A stretch of 64,000 bases of DNA from Labilithrix sp. (GCA_019637155.1 JAHBWE010000004.1:1-64000); one strand, 5' to 3'; positions 8,869 to 18,258 are shown, numbered from the stretch's first letter. Made by a program: numbers and translations. The notes: generated from the letters alone by a model not told the origin.

Positions 8869-9765
8869 CTACTTCGTGCACGTGAGCGTGTAGCCGTTGC
8901 AGCGGCCTTCTTCGGGCAGCCACACGACGCCGTTGCCGGTCATCGCGCGGCCGCCGGGATCGACCTTGAGGATGCCGCCGGTGGCGTCGAAGCCGGAGAA
9001 GCGGTAGCGGACCTCGTTGCCCTTCACGATGCCCTCCCAGGTCGTGCTGCGATCGGCGCCGGTGATCGTCGCCGTGATCTTCCCGTCCGCGAGCTGAATG
9101 AGCTTCACGAAGTTCGTTCCGCTCGCGCCGCCGCCCATGACGCACGTCCACTGGCCGTCGAGCTTCATCTTGCCGGCGGCGGGGTGCTCGAACGTGGGCG
9201 CGACGAACTTCTTGCAGCGGTCGTAGTCGGCCTCGCGCGCGGCCTTCGCGTGGGCGGCGTGCTCCTGCGACTTGCGCCGAGAGTCCTCGGTGAAGGAGAG
9301 GACCACGATCTGATGCACGCCGGCGCGCGGCGGGACGTCCTTCGGCGGATCCTGGTCGTAGATGACGATCTCGGTCGAGCCGGTGACGTCGAGCTTGTAG
9401 TCGAAGAGATGGCTCAGCATGCCTTTGCCGCCGCGCACCGTGATCGTGTACGAGCCGGCCTTGAAGCCGAACTTGGCGGAGCCGCCCGGCGGGATCGCCG
9501 GCGCGGTGTCGGTGTGGCCGTAGCCCGTTGCGATGAGGAACTCCTCGTCGCGTCGCCTGTCCGAATGGAACTCGGCCTCGATCACGCTGATGGCGCTCAG
9601 CTCGTCCTTCGTCCGGTTGACGAACGAGAGCTCGAGGGGACCGTCGAAGACGCGCTTAGCCTTCTTCGTGTCCGCGCCGGCCGCGCCTTTGTCCTTCGGC
9701 GGCAAGCAGCCGATGAGCAAGGCGAGCACCGTCATCACCGAAAGGACCACCCCATGACGCAACAT
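8869..9765 (-). CDS. predicted lipoprotein of unknown function
   Basis: Starting at the ATG at 9765 gives 298 residues with a lipoprotein signal (VMTVLALLIGC). The frame is open 12 codons upstream, but that start would place the signal peptide internally. After a Lys/Ala-rich linker comes a beta-rich region (LELSFVNRTKDELSAI), then a Cys-containing C-terminal part (YDRCKKF, GQWTCVMGG, GRCNGYTLTCTK) that may form disulfides. I do not recognise the family. It is convergent with the delta-60 lipoprotein with a 9-base gap. Confidence 0.7.
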   Translation of the reverse strand: MLRHGVVLSVMTVLALLIGCLPPKDKGAAGADTKKAKRVFDGPLELSFVNRTKDELSAISVIEAEFHSDRRRDEEFLIATGYGHTDTAPAIPPGGSAKFGFKAGSYTITVRGGKGMLSHLFDYKLDVTGSTEIVIYDQDPPKDVPPRAGVHQIVVLSFTEDSRRKSQEHAAHAKAAREADYDRCKKFVAPTFEHPAAGKMKLDGQWTCVMGGGASGTNFVKLIQLADGKITATITGADRSTTWEGIVKGNEVRYRFSGFDATGGILKVDPGGRAMTGNGVVWLPEEGRCNGYTLTCTK

Positions 9766-9802
9766 GGGGCGATCCTCGCAGAGCGGCGATCGATACGTCA
9801 AC

Positions 9803-11515
9803 CTATGCGGATAGCCTCTCGACCTCGCGCTGCAGGATCCGCCGCATGATCGCGATCGCGCACGCGTACGTCGCGTCGACGCCGAAGAAGCTGAGGCTCT
9901 TCGAGAGGAGCGACTGGCGCCGCGAGTAGGGCGTGTCCGAGGCGTAGTGGAGGATGCCGACGTCGAAGCTCGTGTGCGCGGAGAGGTGCACGATCTCGTT
10001 CTGCGGGAAGCGGCGCGGGTTCACGAGCTCGTAGACGCCGGCGAGGAACGGCCCCGCCTCCATCTCGAGCACGGTGTAGCCGGAGCGATAGAACGCGTCC
10101 ATGTACTCCTTGCTCTGGAGGAACGCGCTCCGCACCGTGACCGCCTTCTGGTTGTCGAAGACGCTGCCGTGCCGGAGCCACGGCGCGATGTCCCGCGCCG
10201 TGAACGCGTTGCGGAGGAGGAAGCTGTTCCGCGAGTGCTCGTCGTACACCGCGCCGCTCAGCATCACGTCGCCGACGCGGCCGTTCAGCGTCGCCGCTTT
10301 GCCCATCACGTAGAAGCCGCGCAGCTCGCCGACGCCCTGTCCCACGCGCGAGAGCAGGTGGTACGCCGCCATCCCGAGCGGGTAGTCGATGTTGAGGAGC
10401 ACCGCGTCGCTCTGGGCGAGCTTCTCGATGCCGTCGATCTGGAGGCGCGGATCGAGGAGCTTCGGGTCGAGCTCGCAGAGCTTCGCGATCTGCGCGTCGA
10501 CGTCGATGTGCCCCGGCTCCGAGAGGTGGACGAGGCCGTGCGCCGCCTCGAAGGCGCGCACCTCGTTCATCTTCTTCGAGCCCGCGGCCGAGTGGATGTA
10601 GCCGCGGAGGAGGTAATAGAGGAGCGGCGCGAGGTCGGTCGGGTTGCCGGACGCCTCCGCGCGCGCGACCTCCTCGCCGAGGCCCTCCGGATCGGTGCGC
10701 TTCGCCCAGCCGACGATCTCGTCGGCGTGCTTCTGCGCGTAGCCGCCGACGAGGTTCGCGATCGCGTGCGTGTTCGACGACACGAAGTACACCGGCGGCC
10801 GCCGCGGCTCCTCCTTGCGGAGGTAGGAAGGCTCGATCCCGCCCCACCATCGCTGCGCCGCGCGCTGGTACTGCGAGTGCGACGCCGCGAGCATGCGGAG
10901 GCGGAGGTCGAGCCGCTTCTCGTAGAGCATCTTCCAGCCGCTCTCGAGCTGCTTCGGTCCGAGCGCGTCGAGCAGCTTCTGCGCCTCGTGCGCCTCCACC
11001 CCGAGCGCCTGCGCGATCGCGTTCGGGTCCTTCGCGATCTCGGCGAGCTGCTCCAAGGACGACGACGCGCGGCGGAGGCGCTCGTGCATCTTGTTCCACT
11101 CGATCTGGTAGGCGGTGAGGATCGGGACGAGGTCGTCGATGTCGCTCGCGCTCGCGATGAACACGCCGAGCGTCTTGTGCCCGTCGAAGCGGAGGGGCCG
11201 GCGGCGGCCGCGCGTCTTCGCGATCGCCCACTCGCGGACGCGGAAGCCGGCCGCCTCGAAGAGCTCGTGCGACTGCCCGAGCACGACGAGGTCGACGCCG
11301 ATCATGCAGTCGGGGAGGCGCGCCGCGGCGTAGGCGAAGGCGGAGAGATCGGGGACGTCCGAGAGCGCGCCGAGGTGCAGGCTCGACCCGCTGAACGCGT
11401 GCGCCTCCTCGAAGGCGCGGACCTTCACCTCGCCGGTGGAGCGGAGGAGCGAGTAGTACGTCGTGACGTAGAGGCTGATCTCCTCCGACTCGGGTTCGGG
11501 CGGCCTGCGATCCAT
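9803..11515 (-). CDS. large conserved-looking cytoplasmic protein, nucleoside-phosphorylase-like C-terminal half
   Basis: About 570 residues from the ATG at 11515; an ATG at 11530 in the same frame is alternative and overlaps a TATGCT hexamer. No signal peptide or membrane segment is seen. The C-terminal third has VGELRGFYVMGKAATLNGRVGDVMLS, described here by its Gly-rich core at about 400-425, and EMEAGPFLAGVYE. Both resemble the phosphate/base-binding loop and the MEA purine-site motif of the nucleoside phosphorylase superfamily. The similarity is suggestive only; the N-terminal half is unrecognised. Confidence 0.65.
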   Translation of the reverse strand: MDRRPPEPESEEISLYVTTYYSLLRSTGEVKVRAFEEAHAFSGSSLHLGALSDVPDLSAFAYAAARLPDCMIGVDLVVLGQSHELFEAAGFRVREWAIAKTRGRRRPLRFDGHKTLGVFIASASDIDDLVPILTAYQIEWNKMHERLRRASSSLEQLAEIAKDPNAIAQALGVEAHEAQKLLDALGPKQLESGWKMLYEKRLDLRLRMLAASHSQYQRAAQRWWGGIEPSYLRKEEPRRPPVYFVSSNTHAIANLVGGYAQKHADEIVGWAKRTDPEGLGEEVARAEASGNPTDLAPLLYYLLRGYIHSAAGSKKMNEVRAFEAAHGLVHLSEPGHIDVDAQIAKLCELDPKLLDPRLQIDGIEKLAQSDAVLLNIDYPLGMAAYHLLSRVGQGVGELRGFYVMGKAATLNGRVGDVMLSGAVYDEHSRNSFLLRNAFTARDIAPWLRHGSVFDNQKAVTVRSAFLQSKEYMDAFYRSGYTVLEMEAGPFLAGVYELVNPRRFPQNEIVHLSAHTSFDVGILHYASDTPYSRRQSLLSKSLSFFGVDATYACAIAIMRRILQREVERLSA

Positions 11516-11542
11516 GGGAGATCGCAGCATAGTTCAGTCACC

Positions 11543-12298
11543 TCACGACGACACGATTCCGTCGAGCGCGCGATCGTCGACCTCGCCGCCGCTCGCGACG
11601 TCCTCGAGCAGCGCGCTCAGGCTCGGCTCCACCGTCGTCGCGCCGATGCGCCGGAAGCGCTCCCGCGTCGCGAGGTCCGGGGTCGAGGCGGAGAGCGCGA
11701 CCACCGCGCCGGCGCGGATCTCGGCCGCGATGCCGGGGTTCTCCGCGATCGCCCAGAGTCGATCGGTCGAGAACGTCGAGCGGCGGTAGCTGCCCGGGCT
11801 CCCGAGCTCGCGCAGCGCGGCGAGCCACGCGGTGGTGCTGCGGCCCGAGCGCGCGAGGGTCTCGCGTTCGAGCCCGCGCGATCCTTCCTCCGCGCCGGAG
11901 GCGATCGCCTTCCAGAGCCGCTCGAGGACGTCGCGCGGCATCGCCGCGTCGAGGTAGCCGGTCGAGAGCTCGATCGTCTCCCCGTTCGTCGTCGTGAGGA
12001 CGACACGTTTCTTCCCCTCCGGCGCCGCGCGGCGCACGTCGGCGAAGCGGAGCGTGCGTCGATGGAAGACCCAGCGGATGCGGATCGCCTCGGCGCCGAC
12101 CTCGGCGCGGCGGCGCCGCCACGCGAGGAACACGATCAGGACGCCGACGAGCAAGAGGGCGCCGACGAACGCGCGCTGCGCGGGCGTGCCGGCGTGCCCC
12201 AAGAGCCCGATCACCCAGAAGACGCCGAGCGCGTACGCGAACGGCACCCACGCCGGCACGAGCGAGCGCGCCCAGAGGACCGGCTTGTCGTCGCTCAC
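11543..12298 (-). CDS. membrane-anchored protein of unknown function
   Basis: A 251-residue protein starting at a GTG that overlaps the stop of the upstream gene (GTGA), so translation is very probably coupled. Two hydrophobic helices (about residues 12-32 and 40-56) are followed by RRRR, then a beta-rich segment (IRIRWVFHRRTLRFADV, VVLTTTNGETIEL) resembling PH-like domains of bacterial membrane proteins. The C-terminal 150 residues are helical. It probably works with the protein encoded just upstream. Confidence 0.7.
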   Translation of the reverse strand: MSDDKPVLWARSLVPAWVPFAYALGVFWVIGLLGHAGTPAQRAFVGALLLVGVLIVFLAWRRRRAEVGAEAIRIRWVFHRRTLRFADVRRAAPEGKKRVVLTTTNGETIELSTGYLDAAMPRDVLERLWKAIASGAEEGSRGLERETLARSGRSTTAWLAALRELGSPGSYRRSTFSTDRLWAIAENPGIAAEIRAGAVVALSASTPDLATRERFRRIGATTVEPSLSALLEDVASGGEVDDRALDGIVSS

Positions 12299-13230
12299 GA
12301 CTCGGAGAGCGCCTCGTCGACGAGCGCCTTCGCCTCGGCGATGCGGCGGCGTTCTTCGTCGGAGAGCGTGCGCCGCTTCAGCTGCGCGGGATCGAGCTCG
12401 TCGGCCTTCTTCGACGCGAAGAGGCGCGAGAGGAAGCCCTTCTTCGCCTCGAAGTCGAAGACGCCGTCGGTGAGCGTCTCCGGCTGGGTGGCGAGCTTCT
12501 TCACGAGCGTCGGCTGCGTGTCGACCCACGCGAGCGCCTCGTCGAACGCCTCGCGCTGGGTGACCTCGAGGTGCTTCCGCACGCGCGAGGGCGCCGCGTC
12601 GGTCACGCGCACGAAGAGCGCGGTCGCGAGCGCGATCTCCTCGAGCGACATGAACGTCGCCTGGTGGCGCTTCATGCCTCCGCATCCCTTCTTGTAGACG
12701 CACGCGCCGTTCAGCACGATGACGCCGAGGCCGGCCGCGATCGCGGTGAGCTCGCTCGCCGCTCCCTCGTCGCGCGCGTCGACGTCGACGTCGGCCTCGA
12801 AGAGGACGATGCGCCCGACCGAGCGCGCGAGCGAGGTGGTGAGGATGGTGGGATCGCCCGCGTCCTGGACGTGGAGGAGCGCGGCGTAGCCGTCCTCGGT
12901 CTCGACCGCGCCGCCGCGCGCGATCTCCTTCAGCCCGCCGGTCCCGCACGCGCCGGAGCCGCAGCCTCCGCCCGACACCTCGCCGTCGGGCTGGATGAAG
13001 CCGAGCCCGATCTCGAGGTCGTCCGAGACCGGGGCGTAGCCGAGCATGCGCCGGAGGACGCGCTCGATGCCTTCGGGATCGAGCGTGAACTCGTCGGGGA
13101 AGTAGTGGCCGTTCGGCTCGACGAGCTCCGGCGCGGCGAACGCGTCGCCGTGCTCGGCGCGCAGCGCCGCGAGGTGCGCGACGAGCGCGCGGATCTTCTC
13201 TTCGCCGACTTCGAGCGGGAGCCCATCCAT
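12295..13230 (-). CDS. unrecognised protein with a CX4C motif and a second Cys pair
   Basis: 311 residues, with no signal peptide and no membrane helix. A glycine-rich segment holds Cys90 and Cys95 (GGGCGSGACG), and a later segment NGACVYKKGCGG holds two more cysteines. Together these could bind a metal or Fe-S cluster. The C-terminal 90 residues are charged and helical. TATCCT ends 7 nt before the ATG, pointing to a leaderless transcript. Its stop overlaps the start of the membrane protein downstream by four bases, and it is divergent from the EEP nuclease gene. I do not recognise the family. Confidence 0.65.
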   Translation of the reverse strand: MDGLPLEVGEEKIRALVAHLAALRAEHGDAFAAPELVEPNGHYFPDEFTLDPEGIERVLRRMLGYAPVSDDLEIGLGFIQPDGEVSGGGCGSGACGTGGLKEIARGGAVETEDGYAALLHVQDAGDPTILTTSLARSVGRIVLFEADVDVDARDEGAASELTAIAAGLGVIVLNGACVYKKGCGGMKRHQATFMSLEEIALATALFVRVTDAAPSRVRKHLEVTQREAFDEALAWVDTQPTLVKKLATQPETLTDGVFDFEAKKGFLSRLFASKKADELDPAQLKRRTLSDEERRRIAEAKALVDEALSES

Positions 13231-13237
13231 GAAAGAC

Positions 13238-13247
13238 AGGATAGCAT
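13238..13247. promoter_or_regulatory. overlapping divergent -10 hexamers
   Basis: Only 26 bases separate the divergent starts at 13230 (minus) and 13257 (plus). The minus-strand hexamer TATCCT (13243-13238) ends 7 nt before its ATG. The plus-strand hexamer TAGCAT (13242-13247) ends 9 nt before its ATG. They share two bases, so polymerases could not occupy both at once. Confidence 0.5.
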
Positions 13248-13256
13248 CGTGAGCCG

Positions 13257-14177
13257 ATGGCGCTTCGCATCGCGACGTTCAACCTGAAGGACTTTTTTCT
13301 GCCGCGGAACGCGACCGAGCAGGCGGTCGGCGTCCAGAAGATCGCGAACGTCGCGGCGTCCTTGCGCCGGGCGAACGCGGACGTCGTCGCGCTGCAGGAG
13401 GTCGGCGGCGCCGAGATCCTCGATCGGCTCGTCGCCGAAGTGAAGGACCTCTCCTACGGCCCGCCGGTGCTGGGGACGGAGGACAAGCGGGGCATCCGCA
13501 ACGCGATCCTCTCGCGCCTGCCGGTCCAGTGGTCGCAGGTCCACACCGCGAAGTCGCTCCCGTTCCCGCCGCTCGTGGAGGGCGATCCCGATCCGTACGC
13601 CGGCCGCATCCCGCTCCGCCGCGGCATCGTCCACGTGCGCGTCGACGCGGGCGCGCTCGGCGAGGTCGACGTCCTCACCGCGCACTTCAAGTCGAACCTG
13701 CCCGCGCTCCTGAAGGGCGCCGCCGGCAAGGAGGTCCCCGACACGAACGTGCACATGGCCGGCCAGTCGGCGATCCGCAGCCTCGTCCAGCGCGCGGCGG
13801 AGGCGCTCTTCGTGCGCGGCCTCGTCGACGAGGTCTTCGCGAAGTCGCCCGACCACGCCATCTGCGTGCTCGGCGATCTCAACGACACGCCGACCTCGCT
13901 GCCGGTCCGGCTCGTGCGCGGCCTCGACGCGACGCATCGTCACCACCTCCGCGCCGCGGGCGAAGACATGCCGGCGGAGCGGCGCTTCTCGTCCTTCCAC
14001 GGCGGCGCGCCGATCCTGATCGATCACATCCTCTGTAGCGACCGCCTCCATCGCGCGCTCACGTCGTTCGAGATCCACAACGAGGCGCTCCGCTACCACG
14101 GGCCCTACGTCGAGGGTGAGGTCGAGCTCACGGTCGACAGCGACCACGCGCTCAACGTCGCCGAGTTCGCGGGCTGA
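13257..14177 (+). CDS. endonuclease/exonuclease/phosphatase (EEP) family protein
   Basis: 306 residues covering the whole EEP fold. The metal- and phosphate-binding motifs appear in order: TFNLKDF near the N-terminus, VALQEVGG (metal-binding Glu), LTAHFKSN, VLGDLNDTP (Asp and Asn of the active site), LIDHILCS and DSDHALN (catalytic His near the C-terminus). No signal peptide is present, so it is probably a cytoplasmic phosphodiesterase or nuclease. The exact substrate is not determined. Confidence 0.85.
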   Translation: MALRIATFNLKDFFLPRNATEQAVGVQKIANVAASLRRANADVVALQEVGGAEILDRLVAEVKDLSYGPPVLGTEDKRGIRNAILSRLPVQWSQVHTAKSLPFPPLVEGDPDPYAGRIPLRRGIVHVRVDAGALGEVDVLTAHFKSNLPALLKGAAGKEVPDTNVHMAGQSAIRSLVQRAAEALFVRGLVDEVFAKSPDHAICVLGDLNDTPTSLPVRLVRGLDATHRHHLRAAGEDMPAERRFSSFHGGAPILIDHILCSDRLHRALTSFEIHNEALRYHGPYVEGEVELTVDSDHALNVAEFAG

Positions 14178-14183
14178 GCCCAG

Positions 14184-15043
14184 ATGGAGCCGATGCTCCC
14201 GACGACGTCTCGACCGCAGCTCGAGGCGTCGGCGCTCGAGCTCCTGCGCGAATCGGCGAGCGCGCGGGGAACCTCCGTCGCGCGACGCGTGAAGCTCTCG
14301 CCGACCTCCTGAGCGACGACTTCCTGTGCTGGCTGCACCGCCGCTTCTACGCGCGCCTGCCGGACGAGCTCCGGCGAGCCACCGCTCACGACGGCGAGGT
14401 GCATGTCGTTGCGCCAGGAGAGCTTCGGCCACGTTGCGCCGGCTTGGGAGACGCTCGGCGACTTCATGCGTCGCTTCCGCGAGGCGTACTCGCTACGTCG
14501 TATGACGCCGATGGAGCAGGTGATCGCCGCCGCGGCGTCGCATCATCGCCTCGCCTGGATCCACCCGTTCCTCGACGGCAACGGTCGCGTGGTGCGGTTG
14601 TTCACGCACGCGTGGCTGAAGCGTCTTCTCCTCGACGGACACGGGCTCTGGTCCATCTCCCGCGGCCTCGCGCGGAGGAGGAGCGAGTACTTCCGCTACC
14701 TCCAGGAAGCCGACGAGCCGCGCCGTGGCGCGCTCGACGGTCGTGGCGCTCTCACCGACGCAGGCTCTCGGTCGCGCGACGTGAGCTGCCGAAGACGGCG
14801 GGCTACCTGCTGCGCGCGGTGCTCCTCCGCGGTGAGATCGCCCGCGGAGAAGCGGCGCGCATCACGGGGCAACAGGAGCGGTCCGCGCGGTCCGTCGTGG
14901 CAGCGCTGCTGAAGCGCGATCTCCTCGAGTCACCGTCCGAGAAGGGCCCCCTCCGCCTCGGCTTCCCCACCCACGTGGTCCCGTACTACATCCCGCGCCT
15001 CTATCCGTCGTCGCTCGAGGACGAGATGCGACGCGATGAGTGA
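14184..15043 (+). pseudogene. decayed Fic-domain (AMP transferase) gene
   Basis: Pieces of a Fic protein occur in changing frames. An N-terminal scrap (14184-14307) ends at a stop. The adjacent frame reads LCWLHRRFYARLPDELRR and VHVVAPGE (14249-14410). The frame then shifts to GHVAPAWETLGDFM, the Fic motif HPFLDGNGR and YLQEADEPRRGALDGRG (14412-14760). It shifts back to a winged-helix tail TAGYLLRAVLLRGE and EKGPLRLGFP (14790-15043). The stretch normally between DGRG and the tail is also missing. Several frame changes plus a deletion argue for real decay and not one sequencing error. Confidence 0.75.
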
Positions 15044-15055
15044 GGGAGCGCGCGG

Positions 15056-16417
15056 TCAGTCGCAGGCGCCGGTGCTCTCCTTCGAGGTGGGGTCGATGCA
15101 GGGGGCGCAGACGTGGTCGCCGTCGCACGTCGACTGATCGAGGAACACGCCCTTGATGCCGAGGTCGGTGCAGCGGCTCACGCACGCGCCGACGTAGGTG
15201 GTGCCGAGGACCTTCAGCTTGCCGTTGCAGCTCGGGCGCTTCGTCGTGCGGTTGATGTCCTCCTCCGGCGCGCAGAGCTCCGCGCCCTCCTCGCAGCCGT
15301 CGGAGCCGAGTCGCTCCTTCTGCTTCGGGTTCGAGATCGCCGCTTCGGGCACGCAGCGTCCCTTGCCCTTGCAGCACTGCGGGAACTGCTTCGCCGGCTC
15401 CTTCGGCGCGTCGCACGACACCGACCTGCACGCGCCGGTGTCGCTGCCGTCGGCCGGGTTGAAGCACGGCGCGCAGAGCTCGCCCGCGTCGCACGTGCTC
15501 TGCGGGAGGAAGCCCTTCTTCGCCGCGACGTCCTTGATCACGGTGGAGAGGCAGCGGCCCTCCGCGCCGGCGACGGACACGCACGTCGGCGGGAGGTACT
15601 GGCCCGCGTTCGCGACCTGCTTCTCCGGCGCGCAGAGGCCGCCGCCGCACGCGTCGAGTCGAGCGCGCTGTCCCTCCGACACCGCGGTGGCGGGGACGCA
15701 TCGCCCGCCCGCGCCGCAGGCCGGGAACTTCGACGTGTCGATCGGCGCGCCCTTGTACGGACACTGCGCGGCGTCGCCGTCGTTCGAAGGCTCCGCGGGC
15801 TCGCTCGGTGTGCTCGTCTTCTTCTTCTTGCCGCACTTCTTGCCGGAGGAGCCGCTCGACTTGCCGATCTCGCAGACGCCGGTCGGCTCGTTGCCCTCGA
15901 GCGGGTTCAGGCACGGGACGCAGAGCTCGTCTGCGTCGCACGCGTCGCCCTCGCCGCGGTCCAGCACGCCCTTCTTCTCCGCGACGGCGGGGACGCACAG
16001 GCTCATGCAGCGGCCGTCGCCGACGATCGACTTGCACTGCTTCGGCGCCGCGCCGCCGCTCTTCACGAGCTTGTCGGGGACGCACACGCCGTCGTCGCAC
16101 GCGCCGAGCTGCTTCGCGAAGCTCGCCGGGATCGCGCTCGATGGGACGCAGCGCGCCGCGCCGCCGGTCTTGCACTCGCACTTCTCGAGCGTCGCCGGAT
16201 CGGCCGCCGTCAAGCCACCGCCACCACCGCCTCCGCCGGCCGAGTCGTCTTCGTCGCAGTCGTCGTCGTCCTCGTTGTCGTCGTCGGACGTGACGTCGGA
16301 GCTGGACGACCTCGGATCGGTCTTGTCCTTCTCGGTCTTCGTGGTCTCCGCCGCGGGCGTGCAGGCGACGATGAAGAGGACCGAGCACACGAGGGTGGCG
16401 GAGATTCGCTTGAGCAT
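15056..16417 (-). CDS. Cys-rich repeat lipoprotein
   Basis: 453 residues with a lipoprotein signal (VCSVLFIVAC) and an Asp/Glu/Gly-rich linker at about 35-70. Then come about three degenerate copies of a roughly 110-residue Cys-rich module: GGxRCVP, LGxCxxGxCxPD, CxSxxGxxGRCxS, then ELCxPCxNPxxGxxTGxC. More than 40 cysteines imply a heavily disulfide-bonded extracytoplasmic domain. The function is not known; such modules are frequent in Polyangiales surface proteins. Confidence 0.75.
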   Translation of the reverse strand: MLKRISATLVCSVLFIVACTPAAETTKTEKDKTDPRSSSSDVTSDDDNEDDDDCDEDDSAGGGGGGGGLTAADPATLEKCECKTGGAARCVPSSAIPASFAKQLGACDDGVCVPDKLVKSGGAAPKQCKSIVGDGRCMSLCVPAVAEKKGVLDRGEGDACDADELCVPCLNPLEGNEPTGVCEIGKSSGSSGKKCGKKKKTSTPSEPAEPSNDGDAAQCPYKGAPIDTSKFPACGAGGRCVPATAVSEGQRARLDACGGGLCAPEKQVANAGQYLPPTCVSVAGAEGRCLSTVIKDVAAKKGFLPQSTCDAGELCAPCFNPADGSDTGACRSVSCDAPKEPAKQFPQCCKGKGRCVPEAAISNPKQKERLGSDGCEEGAELCAPEEDINRTTKRPSCNGKLKVLGTTYVGACVSRCTDLGIKGVFLDQSTCDGDHVCAPCIDPTSKESTGACD

Positions 16418-16593
16418 GGAGAGCCCTACTTCAAGCGACGCGCCACCTCGTCTCCGCTCGTCTCCGCGGGCGTGATTTCGCGCAACAGCCTTGTTTTCTC
16501 GTGCGCGCGGAGGCTTGTTTTCCAGGCACTTACATCGTCACTGAGCGAACAGGCGCTCACCCGACTGTCGCCCGTCGATGACACGGGCCGCGA

Positions 16594-18258
16594 TCAGAAG
16601 AAGGGCGCTGGCTCGTCGTTGATGCGCGCGAGCTCGGCCTCGAGCTCCGGATCGCGCGCCGGCGTCTTCCGTTGCGGCGTGACCGGGTTCTCCCAGAGAT
16701 CGCGGGTGCCGAACCACCGCTCCGCCGCGTCCGCCATGTTGCTGCCGAAGTCGTGCGGGACGATGCGGCTCGCGCAGGACGTGTCGAGCGGGCGCGTCGG
16801 CGCGGTCACGAACTGACGGAACAGCTCCAAGCCGCACTGCTTGCCGTCGGTGGTGGGTGAGCCGCGGAGCGTGCCGTGCACCGCGCGCGGCAGCGACACG
16901 AAGGTCTGGTGCGGACGCGTGTAATGTGCAGCGACCTCCTCGGCGAACTCGATCGGGGTCGCCGCGTCGAGGGTGCCGTTGAGGAGCAGGACGGGGACGT
17001 CGGTCGTGGGGTAGCGGCCGACGTATTCGTCGTGGTCGTACTTCGGCCAGGCGTCGAACATGTCGTGCATCGCGGGGCTGTATTGCGCGAACACGCTCTC
17101 GCTCATCAGCGCCTCGAGCTCGGGGCGGGTGATGGCGGGCGTCTCCATCATCTCGGAGAACGCGATGTTGTACGAGAGCGCTTGCGAGAACGGCCGCGGC
17201 GGCTCGGTCGAGGCGGGCGGCGCGGTGGGGCTCGTCATCGGCGGCGCGGTGGGCGGAGTGAGCACGATCGCGGCGAAGTTCTGCAGCGCGACGACGTCCC
17301 CCGCGTCGCAGCGGAGGATGCGGTACGCGAGCGGCGGCACGAAGGTGCGGTAGCCGAACATGCGCGAGAAGGTGACCATCAGCGCGCGGACCTGGTTGCC
17401 CGTGACGCCGGCGAGGCCCGCGCACGTGCCGGCGTCGGCGATCGCGAGCGCCTCTTTCATGCGCGCGTTCGGATCCGGGCCGAGCTTCGCGCCGCACACC
17501 TCGTCGGCGGCGCACTCGCGCATGAACTGCTGCGCGACGTGGTCGGTCCAGTACGCGTACTTCAGCAAGCTGCACAGGCCGGCCTGGCAGACGCCGTCGA
17601 GCGTCACGGAGGTCGGCTGGCGCGGAAAGACCTGGAGGTATCGCTGCGCGAGGTATGTGCCGTAGGACACGCCATAGACGTGGACCTCCTGGCCCGGCTC
17701 GCGCGTGCGCGCGATGACGCTGCCCACGTCGCGCGCGGCGGAGGTCGTCGAGAACGCGGCGAGGCCGTCGCTGCCCCAGGTGCGGAGCAGGTCGTCGCGG
17801 CAGGCGTTCACGTCGATCGGCGGCGACGAGAGCCCGGCGCACCGGAGGAGCGACGAGCGCCCGGTGCCGCGATGGTCGGGGATGTAGAGATCGAAGGAGG
17901 GATCGATCCCGGCGAACAAGGGGGCATCGAAGTCGAAGGCCTGGCCGGATCCGCCAGGGCCGCCCTGGAGGAGCCAGAGCTGCTTGTGAGGTCCGGGCGC
18001 GCTCCCGCGGATGCGCTTCACGAAGAAGTTGATGCGGCGTCCGCCGGGGCTCGACCAGTCGAGCGGCACGTCGATGTTCGCGCACTCGGCCGCGAGAGGT
18101 GGCGCGCCCGGCGGCATCCCGCAAGGCTCGAAGACGATCGGCGCGCTCTCGGCGGCGAGGACCGCGTCTTCGGAGATGGCGGGAGCATCGCTCTCGGTCG
18201 CGCACGCCGCGACGAGACACGGCACGAGCGCCGCGAGGCAAAGGTAAGGACGACCCAT
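16594..18258 (-). CDS. exported S33-type peptidase (alpha/beta hydrolase, tripeptidyl-aminopeptidase-like)
   Basis: 554 residues with a lipoprotein-type signal (LVPCLVAAC). The oxyanion segment QGGPGGSG near 98-104, DHRGTGRS near 128, nucleophile Ser198 in GVSYGT, the Asp in NGTLDAATP and the His in AVHGT give a complete alpha/beta-hydrolase triad. The C-terminal CG(L)EL segment resembles the TAP-like domain of secreted tripeptidyl aminopeptidases and proline iminopeptidase relatives. It probably trims peptides outside the cytoplasmic membrane. Confidence 0.85.
   Translation of the reverse strand: MGRPYLCLAALVPCLVAACATESDAPAISEDAVLAAESAPIVFEPCGMPPGAPPLAAECANIDVPLDWSSPGGRRINFFVKRIRGSAPGPHKQLWLLQGGPGGSGQAFDFDAPLFAGIDPSFDLYIPDHRGTGRSSLLRCAGLSSPPIDVNACRDDLLRTWGSDGLAAFSTTSAARDVGSVIARTREPGQEVHVYGVSYGTYLAQRYLQVFPRQPTSVTLDGVCQAGLCSLLKYAYWTDHVAQQFMRECAADEVCGAKLGPDPNARMKEALAIADAGTCAGLAGVTGNQVRALMVTFSRMFGYRTFVPPLAYRILRCDAGDVVALQNFAAIVLTPPTAPPMTSPTAPPASTEPPRPFSQALSYNIAFSEMMETPAITRPELEALMSESVFAQYSPAMHDMFDAWPKYDHDEYVGRYPTTDVPVLLLNGTLDAATPIEFAEEVAAHYTRPHQTFVSLPRAVHGTLRGSPTTDGKQCGLELFRQFVTAPTRPLDTSCASRIVPHDFGSNMADAAERWFGTRDLWENPVTPQRKTPARDPELEAELARINDEPAPFF

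Noticed and set aside
9947-12697. A 916-codon frame on the plus strand across three minus-strand genes
   Set aside because: It crosses gene boundaries and has shadow-like composition; the minus-strand genes have coupled starts and stops.
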